This document shows positions 36,777 through 50,754 of a stretch of DNA of 64,000 nt, piece by piece. The position numbers were made by a program, and so were the translations under genes. Origin of the DNA: an uncultured Alphaproteobacteria bacterium (GTDB lineage: Bacteria > Pseudomonadota > Alphaproteobacteria > Sphingomonadales > Sphingomonadaceae); NCBI GenBank assembly GCA_903934325.1, contig CAIZNH010000041.1, positions 62,001 to 126,000 on the forward strand, read 5' to 3'. The notes under the pieces were generated by a model that worked only from the letters and a program-made list of their open reading frames with translations, was not told where the DNA came from and searched no databases. The stretch's first letter is position 1. Each line of letters opens with the position of its first letter.

Positions 36777-37654
36777 TCGCCGATCAGGCGGCGGGCTATT
36801 TCGCGGACCTGATCGCCCATGTCGGGGCGGGCCAGCGCGATCGCCAGCGTCGCTTCGACAAAGCCGGTCTTGCTGCCGCAATCGTAGCGCGCGCCATCGA
36901 AGGTGACGGCGTGGAACGGCTGGGTGCCGATCATCTTGGCCATCGCATCGGTCAGCTGGATTTCGCCGCCCGCGCCCTTCTCCTGCGCTTCGAGTACGCG
37001 CATCACCTCGGGCTGGAGGATGTAGCGGCCCGAGACGATCTTGTTCGAGGGGGCGTCTTCGAGCTTGGGCTTTTCGACCAGCCCGCGCACTTCGGTGAGC
37101 GCGCCCCGACTTTCGCCCGGCGCGATCACCCCGTAGCTCGGCACCTGCTCCATCGGCACTTCGAGCACCGAGATGAGGTTGCCGCCGACTTCGTTGTAGG
37201 CTTCCACCATCTGCTTCATGCAGCCGGTGCCGCCTTCCTTCGCCACCATCAGCTCGTCGGGCAGGAAGATCGCGAAAGGCTCGTCGCCCACGATGGCGCG
37301 GGCGCACCAGATCGCATGGCCGAGGCCCAGCGGCACCTGCTGGCGCACCGCGATGACATCGCCCGGGGTGGCGCGGGTGCATTCGAGCACCGAAAGATCA
37401 CGTCCACGTTCCGTCATGGTCTGTTCGAGTTCGAAGGCGATGTCGAAATGCTCGACAATGCCCGTCTTGCCGCGACCGGTGACGAAGATCATCTGCTCGA
37501 TCCCTGCCTCGCGCGCCTCGTCCACCGCGTACTGGATCAGCGGGCGATCCACCACCGGGAGCAACTCCTTGGGCACGACCTTGGTTGCGGGCAGGAAACG
37601 CGTGCCGAGACCGGCGACGGGAAACACGGCCTTGCGGATCGGGCGGGGTGACAT
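36773..37654 (-). CDS. galU: UTP-glucose-1-phosphate uridylyltransferase
   Basis: A 293-residue nucleotidyltransferase making UDP-glucose for exopolysaccharide, glycolipid and osmoregulated glucan synthesis. The signature [22 protein letters not shown] (split here only by length) begins at about residue 8. Further family segments are [33 protein letters not shown] and [10 protein letters not shown]. The ATG at 37654 is chosen because AGGA lies seven bases upstream; a GTG one codon earlier is possible. It is divergent from murA with about 120 bp between the starts, so the shared region holds both promoters. Confidence 0.95.
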   Translation of the reverse strand: MSPRPIRKAVFPVAGLGTRFLPATKVVPKELLPVVDRPLIQYAVDEAREAGIEQMIFVTGRGKTGIVEHFDIAFELEQTMTERGRDLSVLECTRATPGDVIAVRQQVPLGLGHAIWCARAIVGDEPFAIFLPDELMVAKEGGTGCMKQMVEAYNEVGGNLISVLEVPMEQVPSYGVIAPGESRGALTEVRGLVEKPKLEDAPSNKIVSGRYILQPEVMRVLEAQEKGAGGEIQLTDAMAKMIGTQPFHAVTFDGARYDCGSKTGFVEATLAIALARPDMGDQVREIARRLIGD

Positions 37655-37776
37655 CACGACATCCTTGTGAGCTTGCGCAACGTCCCGTGCCGCGCTGCCT
37701 GCGCAAGGTCAATCGCTTGTTGGCGCTTGGCGCGCGCCATGTTGCGCGAAAGGCACTTTTCGCTAAGGCTTGCGGG

Positions 37777-39057
37777 ATGGACAAACTCATCATTCGTGGC
37801 GGCAACCGCCTTTCCGGCTCGATCCCGATTTCCGGCGCCAAGAACGCAGCGCTTACGCTGATCCCTTGCGCGCTTTTGACCGAGGAGCCGCTGACGCTGC
37901 GCAACCTGCCGCGGCTGGCGGATATCGACGGGTTCCAGCACCTGATGAACCAGTTCGGGGTCACCACGGTGATCCAGGGCACGCGTCCTGAAGATTTTGG
38001 CCGGGTGATGAGCCTTGAGGCGACCCGCATCACCTCCAACGTCGCGCCCTATGATCTGGTGCGCAAGATGCGCGCTTCGATCCTCGTGCTTGGGCCCATG
38101 CTGGCCCGCGCGGGCGAGGCGACGGTTTCGATGCCCGGCGGCTGCGCGATCGGCAACCGCCCGATCGACCTGCACCTGAAGGCGCTCGAAGCCTTCGGCG
38201 CGAAGATCGAGCTGGCGGCAGGCTATGTGCGGGCGATCCAGCCCGATGGCGGGATGCCGGGTGGCGATTTCGACTTCCCGGTGGTGAGCGTCGGCGCGAC
38301 CGAGAATGCGCTGATGGCCGCCGTGCTGGCGAATGGCACCAGCCGGTTGTTCAACGCCGCGCGCGAGCCGGAAATCGTCGATCTGTGCAACATGCTCGTC
38401 GCGATGGGCGCGGAGATCGAGGGGATCGGCACCTCCAACCTCACCATCCACGGCGTGAAGCGCCTGCACGGCGCGACCTACCGCGTCATGCCTGACCGGA
38501 TCGAGGCCGGCTCCTACGCCAGTGCGGCGGCGATCACGGGCGGCGAAGTGCGGCTCGAAGGCGCGCGCGCGGACGAGATGATGGCGACGATCCACGCCCT
38601 ACAAGCCATCGGCTGCGACGTGACGTGGGATGCCAAGAGCATCACGGTGGCTGCGAACGGCCCGCTGAAGGCCACCAACCTCACCACCGCGCCCTATCCG
38701 GGCCTTGCCACCGACATGCAGGCGCAGCTGATGGCGCTGCTGTGCAAGGCCGAGGGCGCGAGCGTGCTGAAAGAGACGATCTTCGAAAACCGCTTCATGC
38801 ACGTGCCGGAACTGGCGCGCATGGGGGCAGACATCACCACCGAAGGCCGCACCGCGATCGTCAAGGGTGTCGAGCGCCTGACCGGCGCCGAAGTCATGGC
38901 GACCGACCTGCGCGCTTCGATGAGCCTCGTCATCGCCGCGCTGGCTGCGGAAGGCGAGACGACCGTGCGCCGGCTCTACCACCTCGACCGCGGTTACGAG
39001 CGGCTGGAGGAAAAGCTCCAGCTGGTCGGTGCGGATATCGAGCGGGTGGACGATTGA
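37777..39057 (+). CDS. murA: UDP-N-acetylglucosamine 1-carboxyvinyltransferase
   Basis: A 426-residue enzyme for the first committed step of peptidoglycan synthesis, transferring enolpyruvate from PEP to UDP-GlcNAc. The N-terminus [20 protein letters not shown] and the inverted alpha/beta prism repeats fit MurA. The catalytic loop is [15 protein letters not shown], with the nucleophilic Cys (about 117) that is the target of fosfomycin, so sensitivity is expected. The conserved RIEAGSYA and [15 protein letters not shown] segments are present. The start at 37777 opens directly with the family sequence. The stop lies inside an 11-bp inverted repeat shared with the convergent HAD gene. Confidence 0.96.
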   Translation: MDKLIIRGGNRLSGSIPISGAKNAALTLIPCALLTEEPLTLRNLPRLADIDGFQHLMNQFGVTTVIQGTRPEDFGRVMSLEATRITSNVAPYDLVRKMRASILVLGPMLARAGEATVSMPGGCAIGNRPIDLHLKALEAFGAKIELAAGYVRAIQPDGGMPGGDFDFPVVSVGATENALMAAVLANGTSRLFNAAREPEIVDLCNMLVAMGAEIEGIGTSNLTIHGVKRLHGATYRVMPDRIEAGSYASAAAITGGEVRLEGARADEMMATIHALQAIGCDVTWDAKSITVAANGPLKATNLTTAPYPGLATDMQAQLMALLCKAEGASVLKETIFENRFMHVPELARMGADITTEGRTAIVKGVERLTGAEVMATDLRASMSLVIAALAAEGETTVRRLYHLDRGYERLEEKLQLVGADIERVDD

Positions 39058-39105
39058 GCTAGCCGAGGCCGCGTGGCCTCAGCAGCCCAGCATGTCGGCT
39101 AGCTC
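39056..39105. terminator. Inverted repeat at the murA/HAD convergent junction
   Basis: GAGCTAGCCGA (39056-39066) and TCGGCTAGCTC (39095-39105) are perfect 11-base inverted complements, with an inner GAGGCC/GGCCTC stem (39065-39080). They start in the murA stop codon and reach into the last codons of the HAD gene. The structure could stop transcription from both sides although no T-run is evident. Confidence 0.5.
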
Positions 39106-39804
39106 GGTCAGGCTCGTCGCTGACCATTCCCACGTTTGCGCGTGATGCGCATCGGGTGCGGGTGCGCCACCATATTCGTCCGTGCGGTCAACATAGGCAG
39201 TCATAAGCCCGCAAGCGCGCGCGGCGGCAAGATCGCCGTGATGCGCAGCGACGAGGCATAGCTCGCCCGGCGCGATGCCGAGGACTTCGGCGGTGCGCAG
39301 ATAGGCCTGACGGTCAGGCTTGTAGAACCCGCTCACCTCCGCGCCGAGGATCGCATCCCACGGCAGGCCCGCCCCCCGCGCCATCGCCAGCAGCAGCGCG
39401 ATATTGCCGTTGGAAAGCGTGACAATCGGCAGACGCGTCTTCAGCCGGGTCAGTCCTTCGACGGTATCGGGCCATGGATCGAGCCGGTGCCACGCGCGGT
39501 TCCAGTCGGCCAGCAGGTCCTCATCGAGGTCCGCCGGATCAATATCGCGCTCGCGCAAGGCGGCTTCGAGCATCTCGCGGTGGAGCACATCGAGCACCTC
39601 AAAAGCGCGGCCCGATTTGCGCATCCCGATCATCGCCGCGATGTATTGCGCCCGCCATGCATCGGCGAAGGCCGCCGCATCGATATCGCCCCGCCCGATG
39701 GCCGCGAGAAAGCTTGCGGATTCGCGCGTGACGCTGGTGCGCCAGTCAACGACCGTGCCGAAGACGTCGAAGGCGAGCGCCTTGGGAAGGAGCGGAGCGG
39801 ACAT
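39079..39804 (-). CDS. HAD-superfamily hydrolase, haloacid dehalogenase type II-like
   Basis: A 241-residue cytoplasmic hydrolase. HAD motif I is AFDVFGTVVDW with the nucleophilic Asp at about residue 13. Motif II is TLSNGN, motif III KPDRQAY, and the final acid region VAAHHGDLAAAR. These match the (S)-2-haloacid dehalogenase group, which cleaves 2-halocarboxylic acids, but many such genes act on other substrates. It starts 3 bp after the gltD stop and is therefore the last gene of the glutamate synthase operon, an association with no obvious explanation. Confidence 0.85.
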   Translation of the reverse strand: MSAPLLPKALAFDVFGTVVDWRTSVTRESASFLAAIGRGDIDAAAFADAWRAQYIAAMIGMRKSGRAFEVLDVLHREMLEAALRERDIDPADLDEDLLADWNRAWHRLDPWPDTVEGLTRLKTRLPIVTLSNGNIALLLAMARGAGLPWDAILGAEVSGFYKPDRQAYLRTAEVLGIAPGELCLVAAHHGDLAAARACGLMTAYVDRTDEYGGAPAPDAHHAQTWEWSATSLTELADMLGC

Positions 39805-39807
39805 GCC

Positions 39808-41244
39808 TCAGCGCGGCAGTTCGCTAACCCCCATCAGCGCTTCGTCAACGCTACGAGCGCACTGGCGGCCCTCGCGGATCGCCCAGACGACGAGGCTCTG
39901 CCCGCGCCGCATGTCTCCGCAGGCGAAGACGCCGGCTTCGCTGGTGGCGTAGCTTTCGGTGTCGGCATCGACATTGCCGCGCGGGGACAGCGCCACGCCC
40001 GCCTGTTCGAGCAGCCCGGCCTTCTTCGGCCCGACAAAGCCCATGGCGAGCAGGATCAGATCAGCCGGGATGGTGAATTCGCTGCCCGCGACTTCCTGCA
40101 TCTGGCCGCCGATCCATTCGACCCGCACGCATTCGAGGCCGGTCACCGTCTCGCCGTCGCCGATCACGCGCTTGGTCAGCACGGCCCAGTCACGCTCCAC
40201 GCCTTCCTGATGGCTCGACGAGGTGCGCAGCTTGAGCGGCCAATCGGGCCAGGTCAGCGCCTTGTCTTCCTTTTCGGGCGGCTTGGGCATGATTTCGAGC
40301 TGGGTGACGCTCTTGGCGCCCTGCCGGTTCGAGGTGCCGACACAGTCGCTTCCCGTATCGCCGCCGCCGATCACCACCACGTGCTTGCCGGTGGCGAGCA
40401 GCGAGCCGCGCGGGGCGGCGCGCAGTTCGTCGTCACCTGCGACACGCTTGTTCTGCTGGGTGAGGAATTCCATCGCAAGGCGCACGCCCTGCATCTCTGC
40501 GCCGGGGATCGACAGCGGGCGGGCATCTTCCGCGCCGCCGGCGAGCACCACCGCGTCGAAATTCTCCTTCAGCGAGGCGAAGGAGATGTCGACGCCGACT
40601 TCCTTGGAGGTTTTGAAGGTCACCCCTTCGGCTTCCATCTGGACGCAGCGCCGGTTGATGAGGTGCTTTTCCATCTTGAAGTCGGGGATGCCGTAACGAA
40701 GCAACCCGCCGACGCGGTCGGACTTTTCGAACACCGTCACCGAATGGCCCGCACGCGCCAGCTGCTGAGCGCAGGCGAGCCCCGCCGGGCCGGAGCCGAT
40801 GACGGCGACCGACTTGCCGGTCTTGGTTTCGGGCACCTTGGGCGTGATCCAGCCTTCCTTCCACCCGCGATCGACGATGGCGCATTCGATCGACTTGATG
40901 GTCACCGGCTGGTCGACAATGTTGAGCGTGCACGCCGCCTCGCACGGGGCGGGACAGATGCGGCCGGTGAATTCGGGGAAGTTGTTGGTGGAATGGAGCA
41001 TATCGAGCGCACGCTTCCAGTCCGCCTCGTAGACGAGGTGGTTCCAGTCCGGGATCAGGTTGTTCACCGGACAGCCGTTATGGCAGTAGGGAATCCCGCA
41101 ATTCATGCAGCGCGAGGCCTGCCCCGTCAGCGTCGTATCATCCGGCTGGACGACGAATTCGCGGTAGTTCTTCAGCCGCTCTTTCGGATCGAGATAGTCC
41201 CGCTCGCGGCGGTCCAATTCGAGAAATCCGGTTTCCTTGCCCAT
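39808..41244 (-). CDS. gltD: Glutamate synthase (NADPH) small subunit
   Basis: A 478-residue flavoprotein that passes electrons from NADPH to the large subunit. N-terminal iron-sulfur Cys motifs are [14 protein letters not shown] (about 42-55) and CPAPCEAAC (about 98-106). FAD binding is [16 protein letters not shown] and NADPH binding is [12 protein letters not shown]. The terminal FAD segment has [18 protein letters not shown]. Length and order are those of GltD. It follows gltB by 23 bp and is cotranscribed. Confidence 0.96.
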   Translation of the reverse strand: MGKETGFLELDRRERDYLDPKERLKNYREFVVQPDDTTLTGQASRCMNCGIPYCHNGCPVNNLIPDWNHLVYEADWKRALDMLHSTNNFPEFTGRICPAPCEAACTLNIVDQPVTIKSIECAIVDRGWKEGWITPKVPETKTGKSVAVIGSGPAGLACAQQLARAGHSVTVFEKSDRVGGLLRYGIPDFKMEKHLINRRCVQMEAEGVTFKTSKEVGVDISFASLKENFDAVVLAGGAEDARPLSIPGAEMQGVRLAMEFLTQQNKRVAGDDELRAAPRGSLLATGKHVVVIGGGDTGSDCVGTSNRQGAKSVTQLEIMPKPPEKEDKALTWPDWPLKLRTSSSHQEGVERDWAVLTKRVIGDGETVTGLECVRVEWIGGQMQEVAGSEFTIPADLILLAMGFVGPKKAGLLEQAGVALSPRGNVDADTESYATSEAGVFACGDMRRGQSLVVWAIREGRQCARSVDEALMGVSELPR

Positions 41245-41267
41245 GTCTCAGTCTCGTTCCTGAAGTC

Positions 41268-45908
<4,641 letters not shown>

Positions 45909-46104
45909 GGCAAAAGTCCGATCTGTCAGATGCCGACAAGCGCGATGCTGGCGCGTGCCTAACGGGCGCAAGGCGGCGATTATTCCGGACAAGCCTCGCC
46001 GCAGGCGGCCTGCCTTGCCCGGTTTCGGCCCCCTCATGCCGACAGGAAGCGGTTTTGGCAATGGGTTTGGGTGAAGTATTATTTCTCGCAGAGGTATTCA
46101 AACT

Positions 46105-46135
46105 ATCAATTGATTGCGCTCACCGCATCAATTGA
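46105..46135. promoter_or_regulatory. Tandem ATCAATTGA sites upstream of gltB
   Basis: ATCAATTGA occurs at 46105-46113 and again at 46127-46135, exactly 22 bp (two helical turns) apart. Each core TCAATTGA is palindromic. On the minus strand the nearer site overlaps TTGATA, a -35-like hexamer, and an AT-rich stretch (AGAAATAATAC) follows 17 bases later. The same 9-mer also occurs at 2595-2603 before the GntR gene. Rare AT-rich motifs in this GC-rich DNA suggest binding by a dimeric regulator on one helix face. Confidence 0.45.
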
Positions 46136-46173
46136 ACCAGCCACTTGCAGGTTTTGCGGGAATCAGGCGGGCC

Positions 46174-47145
46174 TCAGGCGGCCCCGCGCAGTTCAGCCAA
46201 GCGGCTGAGCGCCGCGCGCAGCGGTTCGCTGTGGCCTTCGCCTGCGCCCTCGCGGCTCAAGGCGGCGAGCGCCTTCAGCGCCTCGGCCAGTGCGGCGTCG
46301 CGGCCGGCGAGGTCGACCGGCTGGGCGGTCTGGCCCGGCGGAACCGACTGGTGTTCGTGCAGCGCGGCGGCGAAGCGCTCGACCATCTGGATCATGCTGA
46401 GTTCGCTGGTCGGCACGGCGCGCAGGCGCTCGATCGCGCTGGGGCTGAGCGGACGCGGCGCAGGGCGGCGCAGGTCGGCCACCGGAGGCGGGGCGGGCCG
46501 GGGCGCGGGCTCGGGTGCGGGTGCCACGGCAAAAGCCGGAGCGGGGGCTTGCGCGGGCGGGGCAGCAAGCTCGGCCTCGGGCTCATCCTCGGCCGGCTCT
46601 TCCACCCACACCGCATTGCGGCCCGGAAGCGCGCCGAATTCGGCGAGATCGAGTTCAAGCGGGGCGTCGGCTGCGCGCTCATATGCCGCTTCGGCTTCGT
46701 ATTCTGGGCGGAAGCGCGGTTCGGACGCGGCAAAGGGGATGGTCTCGACCGGCGCATCAAGGCTCGCGCTGCCGAGATCGGTAAGAGGGTCGATGGTGCG
46801 CACCTTGCGCACCGCGCGGGCAGCGATCGACGGCGTGTTCCTGGGGTTGCGGCGACTGACGCTGATCGTTCCGGCGAGCACCAGCATGATGATGCCCACC
46901 ACCATGGCGGCGAGGCCTGCAAGCGCGAAGCGGCCCGTGCCGCCAAGTTTGCCCATGCCGATCCGTGCGGCCGCATCGAGCACCAGATCAACCGGGAGCG
47001 CCATCGTCACGAAGAAGCCCAGCATCGCGCCCCACAGGGCCAGAACCGTGCCGAACAGCGGATGGGCGCGCAGCGGCTGGCGCACACGTGCGGGCGCCTT
47101 GGCGCGCTTCTGCTGTGCTTCCTTGTTCTGCCGCCCGAATGCCAT
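46174..47145 (-). CDS. Membrane protein with long proline-rich region, function unknown
   Basis: A 323-residue protein. A basic N-terminus is followed by two transmembrane segments (about 29-50, LFGTVLALWGAMLGFFVTMAL, and about 70-95, FALAGLAAMVVGIIMLVLAG). A Pro/Ala/Glu-rich, probably disordered region (about 110-250, repeats such as APAPAFAVAPAPEPAPRP) comes next. A helical C-terminus (about 255-320) includes ALAEALKALAALSREGAG. The ATG at 47145 has AGGA ten bases upstream and lies 8 bp after the stop of the glycosyltransferase gene, so both are in one transcript. It may be an envelope protein associated with the glycosylation locus; no family recognised. Confidence 0.7.
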   Translation of the reverse strand: MAFGRQNKEAQQKRAKAPARVRQPLRAHPLFGTVLALWGAMLGFFVTMALPVDLVLDAAARIGMGKLGGTGRFALAGLAAMVVGIIMLVLAGTISVSRRNPRNTPSIAARAVRKVRTIDPLTDLGSASLDAPVETIPFAASEPRFRPEYEAEAAYERAADAPLELDLAEFGALPGRNAVWVEEPAEDEPEAELAAPPAQAPAPAFAVAPAPEPAPRPAPPPVADLRRPAPRPLSPSAIERLRAVPTSELSMIQMVERFAAALHEHQSVPPGQTAQPVDLAGRDAALAEALKALAALSREGAGEGHSEPLRAALSRLAELRGAA

Positions 47146-47152
47146 CGGCTCA

Positions 47153-48342
47153 CTATCCTGCTTTGCGTCGATGCCCACCGGCTAGCAAGAGATGGTAAAC
47201 AGACAGATAATCGCGCGCATTTGCCGCCCAGTCGTGGCGAGCGCGGACATGGGCCACGGCGCGGTCTTTCATCGCCTCCCAGCCCGCGCGCGCGTCGAGC
47301 AGCCGGGCGAGCGCGGCGGCACAGGCGGCCGGATCATCGGGGGCGAAGAGCGTGCCTGTCTCGCCATCGGTGATGAGTTCGCGGTGTCCGCCGACGCTCG
47401 ATGCCGCGACGAGGCGGCGCTGGGCCATCGCTTCCAGCGGCTTCAGCGGCGTGACGAGATCGGTGAGGCGCTGCCCTTTGCGCGGATAGGCGAGCACATC
47501 GACCAGCGAATAGTAGCGCTCGACCTGCGTGTGCGGCACGCGGCCGGTGAAGATCACGGCCTCGGGCTCGGGCAGGGCGGCAGCGGCGGCGCGCCAGGCG
47601 GCGTCCATCGGCCCCGCGCCCACCAGCAGCAGCCTTGCCCCCGGGTGCGACTGGCGCAGGAGCGGCATGGCGGCGATCAGATCATCGACGCCCTCATAGG
47701 CATAGAAACTGCCGATATAGCCGATAACCGGAGCGCCGTGCGCAAGGCCGAGGTCGCGTGCGAGGTTCTCGTCGCGGCTCACCGGCTCGCCGAACAGCTC
47801 CAGATCGACCCCGTTGGGCATGATTGCGATGCGATCGGCAGGAATGCCGCGGGCGACCAGATCGTCCTTGAGGCCGTGGCAGATGGTGAACACCGCATCG
47901 GCCTGCCGCACCACCCGCGTCTCCAGCGCGCGGGTCAGGCGGTATTTGAGACTGCCCTCGGTGCCGGACAGATTGCCGACCGCCGCATCCTCCCAGAAGG
48001 CGCGGATCTCGTAGACGAAAGGCACGCCCAGCGCGCGGGCGGCGCGGCTGGCGGCGGCGCCGCACAGGGCGGGGGAGTGGATCGCCGCATCCAGCGCCTC
48101 GATCTCGCCCAGTTCGCGCAAAGGCGGGGGGCCTTCGGGCAGACCGGGGTGCGGTGGAAGACAAGCCCGTCGGCCTCCTCGGGCGAGGGACCGGCGGGGG
48201 CTTCGAGGTTGTGCCGCTGGCCGGTGATGCCGCGCACCTCCAGCCCGTGGCCCGCCTGCGCCTTCAGGATCGCGCGGGTGCGGAAGGTGTAGCCGCTGTG
48301 GAGCGGGAGCGAATGATCAAGGACGTGGAGAACGCGGGTCAT
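47153..48342 (-). pseudogene. Exosortase-A-associated glycosyltransferase, frameshifted
   Basis: A GT4-type glycosyltransferase broken by one missing base. The N-terminal part reads MTRVLHVLDHSLPLHSGYTF from 48342 up to FHRTP. The remaining two thirds continues in another frame as GLPEGPPPLRELGEIEALD and runs intact to 47153 (IRAFWEDAAVG, NGVDLELF, IGYIGSFYAYEGVDDL, TLFAPDDPAACAAA). Adding one C to the run of four at 48146-48149 restores about 396 residues. The opening sequence is typical of glycosyltransferases accompanying exosortase A/PEP-CTERM systems. Without the base the upstream part ends in unrelated sequence, while the downstream part lacks the acceptor-binding N-domain. Sequence error or true decay cannot be told apart here. 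Confidence 0.8.
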
Positions 48343-48433
48343 GGGCCAAGGCTGTAACGCAGCCGTGCTTAACGCCGCGTCAACTGCCTGCGGCGTATGA
48401 CGCCAGCCTGCGCCCCTTTGGAGCCCCGTTTCG

Positions 48434-48670
48434 ATGATCGACTATTTTGCGCTTGCTCTCGGCCATGGCCTGATGGCCATCGCGCTGCTGCGGCTGGTGC
48501 TGCGCGAGGATTGCGATGCCGATCCGCTGATCGAAACGCTCAAGGCCGATATCGCCGCCGACCGCATGGCCACCAGCACCGCCGGCCGCAACGCCGCGCG
48601 CCGGGCGCGGACGCAGGAAGCGGAAAACGAAGACGAGAGCGATCCCCGCGCTCAAGTAGCGAAGCGGTAG
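48434..48670 (+). CDS. Small hypothetical protein
   Basis: A 78-residue protein with one hydrophobic helix near the start (YFALALGHGLMAIALLRLVL), then an acidic stretch and a charged Arg/Glu tail. It lies 9 bp before the O-antigen-ligase-like gene on the same strand and is divergent from the glycosyltransferase. Codon usage fits the genome. It probably belongs to the same glycosylation locus; no family recognised. Confidence 0.65.
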   Translation: MIDYFALALGHGLMAIALLRLVLREDCDADPLIETLKADIAADRMATSTAGRNAARRARTQEAENEDESDPRAQVAKR

Positions 48671-48679
48671 CGCACAAAA

Positions 48680-50062
48680 ATGCTCGATCTCGTCTTCCTT
48701 GCCTTCATCGGCTACGTCCTGCTGCTCGGATTGAAGCGTCCGTTCCTGTGGGTGCTGCTCTATGTCTATATCGACATTCTCGCGCCCCAGCGGATCGGCT
48801 ATTCGCTGATCGCCACTCTGCCGGTGTCGCTGATCGCCTTTGCTGCGGCCTTTGGCGGCTGGCTGGCGCTGGATCGCAAGGAGGGCGGGCGCTTCACGGT
48901 GCGGCAGGGGCTGATGCTGGCGCTGCTGGTCTATTGCTGGTGGACCACCGGCCACGCCGATTTCCCGGCCGATGCGGCGACCAAGTGGGACTGGGTGTGG
49001 AAGGCGCTGCTCTTCGCGATTTTCCTGCCCTTCACGCTCACCACCCGCGCCCGGATCGAAGGTCTTGCGCTGATGCTGGTGCTGGCGATTGCCACGATCG
49101 TGATCGGCACCGGCATGAAGACCGTGCTGGGCGGCGGCGGCTATCAGAACCTCAAGTTCTTCGTGAACGACAATAGCGGCGTCTATGAAAGCTCCACGCT
49201 GGCGACGGTTGCAATCGGGCTGATCCCGACGATCTGGTGGCTCGTGCGCCACGGCACGATCTTCCGTCCGCACTGGACGGTCACCGCCTTTGCGGTCGCT
49301 CTGACCTTTGCCTGTCTGATGGTGCCGATCGGCACCGAGGCGCGTACCGGCCTCTTGTGCATCGCCGCGCTCGCCGTGCTGCTGCTGCGCTAAACCAAGC
49401 GGCGGCTGGTGTTCGTGATCGGCGCAGGGGTGCTGGGCCTCACCGCTCTGCCCTTCCTGCCGCAGTCCTATTACCAGCGCATGGCCACCCTTGCCGAACC
49501 GGGCGGGGATGAAAGCGCCTCGACCCGCGTCGCGGTGTGGGAATGGACGCTCGATTACGTTGCGCAGAAGCCCCTTGGCGGAGGGTTCGATGCCTATCGC
49601 TCCAACCGCTTCACCTATGTCATGCCGGTCAAGCAGGTGAACGGGAACACCACCACGGTCACCTATCAGGAGGTCGAGGACAAGGGCCGCGCCTTCCACT
49701 CCTCGATCTTCGAATTGCTGGGCGAACAGGGCTGGCCGGGGCTGATCATCTGGCTGGCGCTGCATGGCCTCGGGCTGTGGCAGATGGAACGGATCTACCG
49801 CCGCTGGAAGGGTGCCAAAGACGAGGCCGAAGCGTGGATCTCGCCGCTGGCTGCCGCGCTGGAGATGGGCGCGCTGATCTATCTCGTCGGCGCGCTGTTC
49901 CAGGGGATCGGCTATCAGCCGGTGATGCTGATGCTGGTGGGTCTGCAGATCGGGCTCGCCACCTATTGCGCGCGGATCGATTCGGTGCGCGCCGGGCGCG
50001 AGCGCAGCCGCAAGCGGCGCGAGGCGATCGCCACCAAGATGGGCGGTGCCGTAGCGGCATAG
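48680..50062 (+). pseudogene. Exosortase-A-associated O-antigen/glycosylation ligase, interrupted by in-frame stop
   Basis: A multi-helix membrane protein of the Wzy/WaaL type. The first 237 codons (from MLDLVFLAFIGYVLLLGLKR) end at TAA (49391-49393). The same frame goes on without other stops as TKRRLVFVIGAGVLG to 50062. Joined, the product would be about 460 residues, normal for the exosortase-A-associated ligase family, with its periplasmic loop (PLGGGFDAYR, GRAFHSSIFELLGEQGWPG) in the second half. A single C-to-T change of CAA, or A-to-T of AAA, would create the stop, so a homopolymer error is not the explanation. A restart at the GTG at 49409 or 49415 would yield only the C-terminal half. 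Confidence 0.82.
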
Positions 50063-50173
50063 CGCGCCGCGATTCTGGCCCGTTGCGCTCCCCCTGATGA
50101 TGCGCCATGAAGCGCCCGCACAGACGCACGGAGGGCACGGGATCCCGCCGGCTGCATGAAGAGGAGGAGCCCC

Positions 50174-50623
50174 ATGAACGCACAGGAATTGGCCGCCAAG
50201 GTCGGCGAAGTGATCGGCACCAGCGACTGGGTCGAAATGAGCCAGGAACGCATCAACCAGTTCGCCGAGGCCACCGGTGACCACCAGTTCATCCACATCA
50301 ACGAAGAGATGGCCAAGATGACCCCGTTCGGCGGGACCATCGCGCATGGCTTCCTCACCTTGTCGATGATCCCCTATCTCGGCGCCCAGGGCGGCGCACC
50401 GCGGGTCGACGGCGTGAAGATGGGCGTCAACTACGGCGGCAACAAGACGCGCTTCATCGCGCCCGTCCGCGCCGGCAAGCGCATCCGCGGCCACTGGAAG
50501 CTGATCGAGATGGTCGAGAAGCGCCCCGGCCAGTGGCAGCAGACCTGCGAAATCACCATGGAGATCGAGGGCGAGGAAAAGCCCGCGCTGATCTGCGAGT
50601 GGATCACGCAGTTCTTCATCTGA
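50174..50623 (+). CDS. MaoC-family enoyl-CoA hydratase/dehydratase
   Basis: A 149-residue hot-dog-fold protein of the R-specific enoyl-CoA hydratase group. The active site is visible as the hydratase motif with Asp and His in TGDHQFIHINEE (about 40-51), followed by TPFGGTIAHGFLTLSM. GAGGAGGAG lies 5-13 bases before the ATG at 50174. It could connect beta-oxidation with polyhydroxyalkanoate synthesis, in line with the PHB depolymerase gene nearby, or act in another acyl-CoA route. A thiolase gene follows after a palindromic repeat. Confidence 0.92.
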   Translation: MNAQELAAKVGEVIGTSDWVEMSQERINQFAEATGDHQFIHINEEMAKMTPFGGTIAHGFLTLSMIPYLGAQGGAPRVDGVKMGVNYGGNKTRFIAPVRAGKRIRGHWKLIEMVEKRPGQWQQTCEITMEIEGEEKPALICEWITQFFI

Positions 50624-50641
50624 TTGCGATTTTAGATTGAT

Positions 50642-50723
50642 CGTCACCCCGGCGCAGGCCGGGGCCCAGAGCCGCAAGCTCCGCTTTTGTCGTCACTGGA
50701 TCCCGGCTTTCGCCGGGATGACG
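50642..50723. repeat. Alphaproteobacterial palindromic intergenic repeat
   Basis: Two hairpins, CCCCGGC-GCAG-GCCGGGG (50647-50664) and TCCCGGC-TTTC-GCCGGGA (50701-50718), are bounded by CGTCA at the left and TGACG at the right. The sequence is of a type found many times in intergenic regions of Sphingomonadales and related genomes. It separates the MaoC and thiolase genes. The window shows one copy only. Confidence 0.8.
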
Positions 50724-50754
50724 GCTGCAACACAATAACAAGGATACCCCCATC

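Noticed and set aside
48380-50677. Long minus-strand open frame covering the ligase and MaoC region
   Set aside because: It is antisense to two recognisable gene products and lacks any domain; not evidence for a replacement gene.
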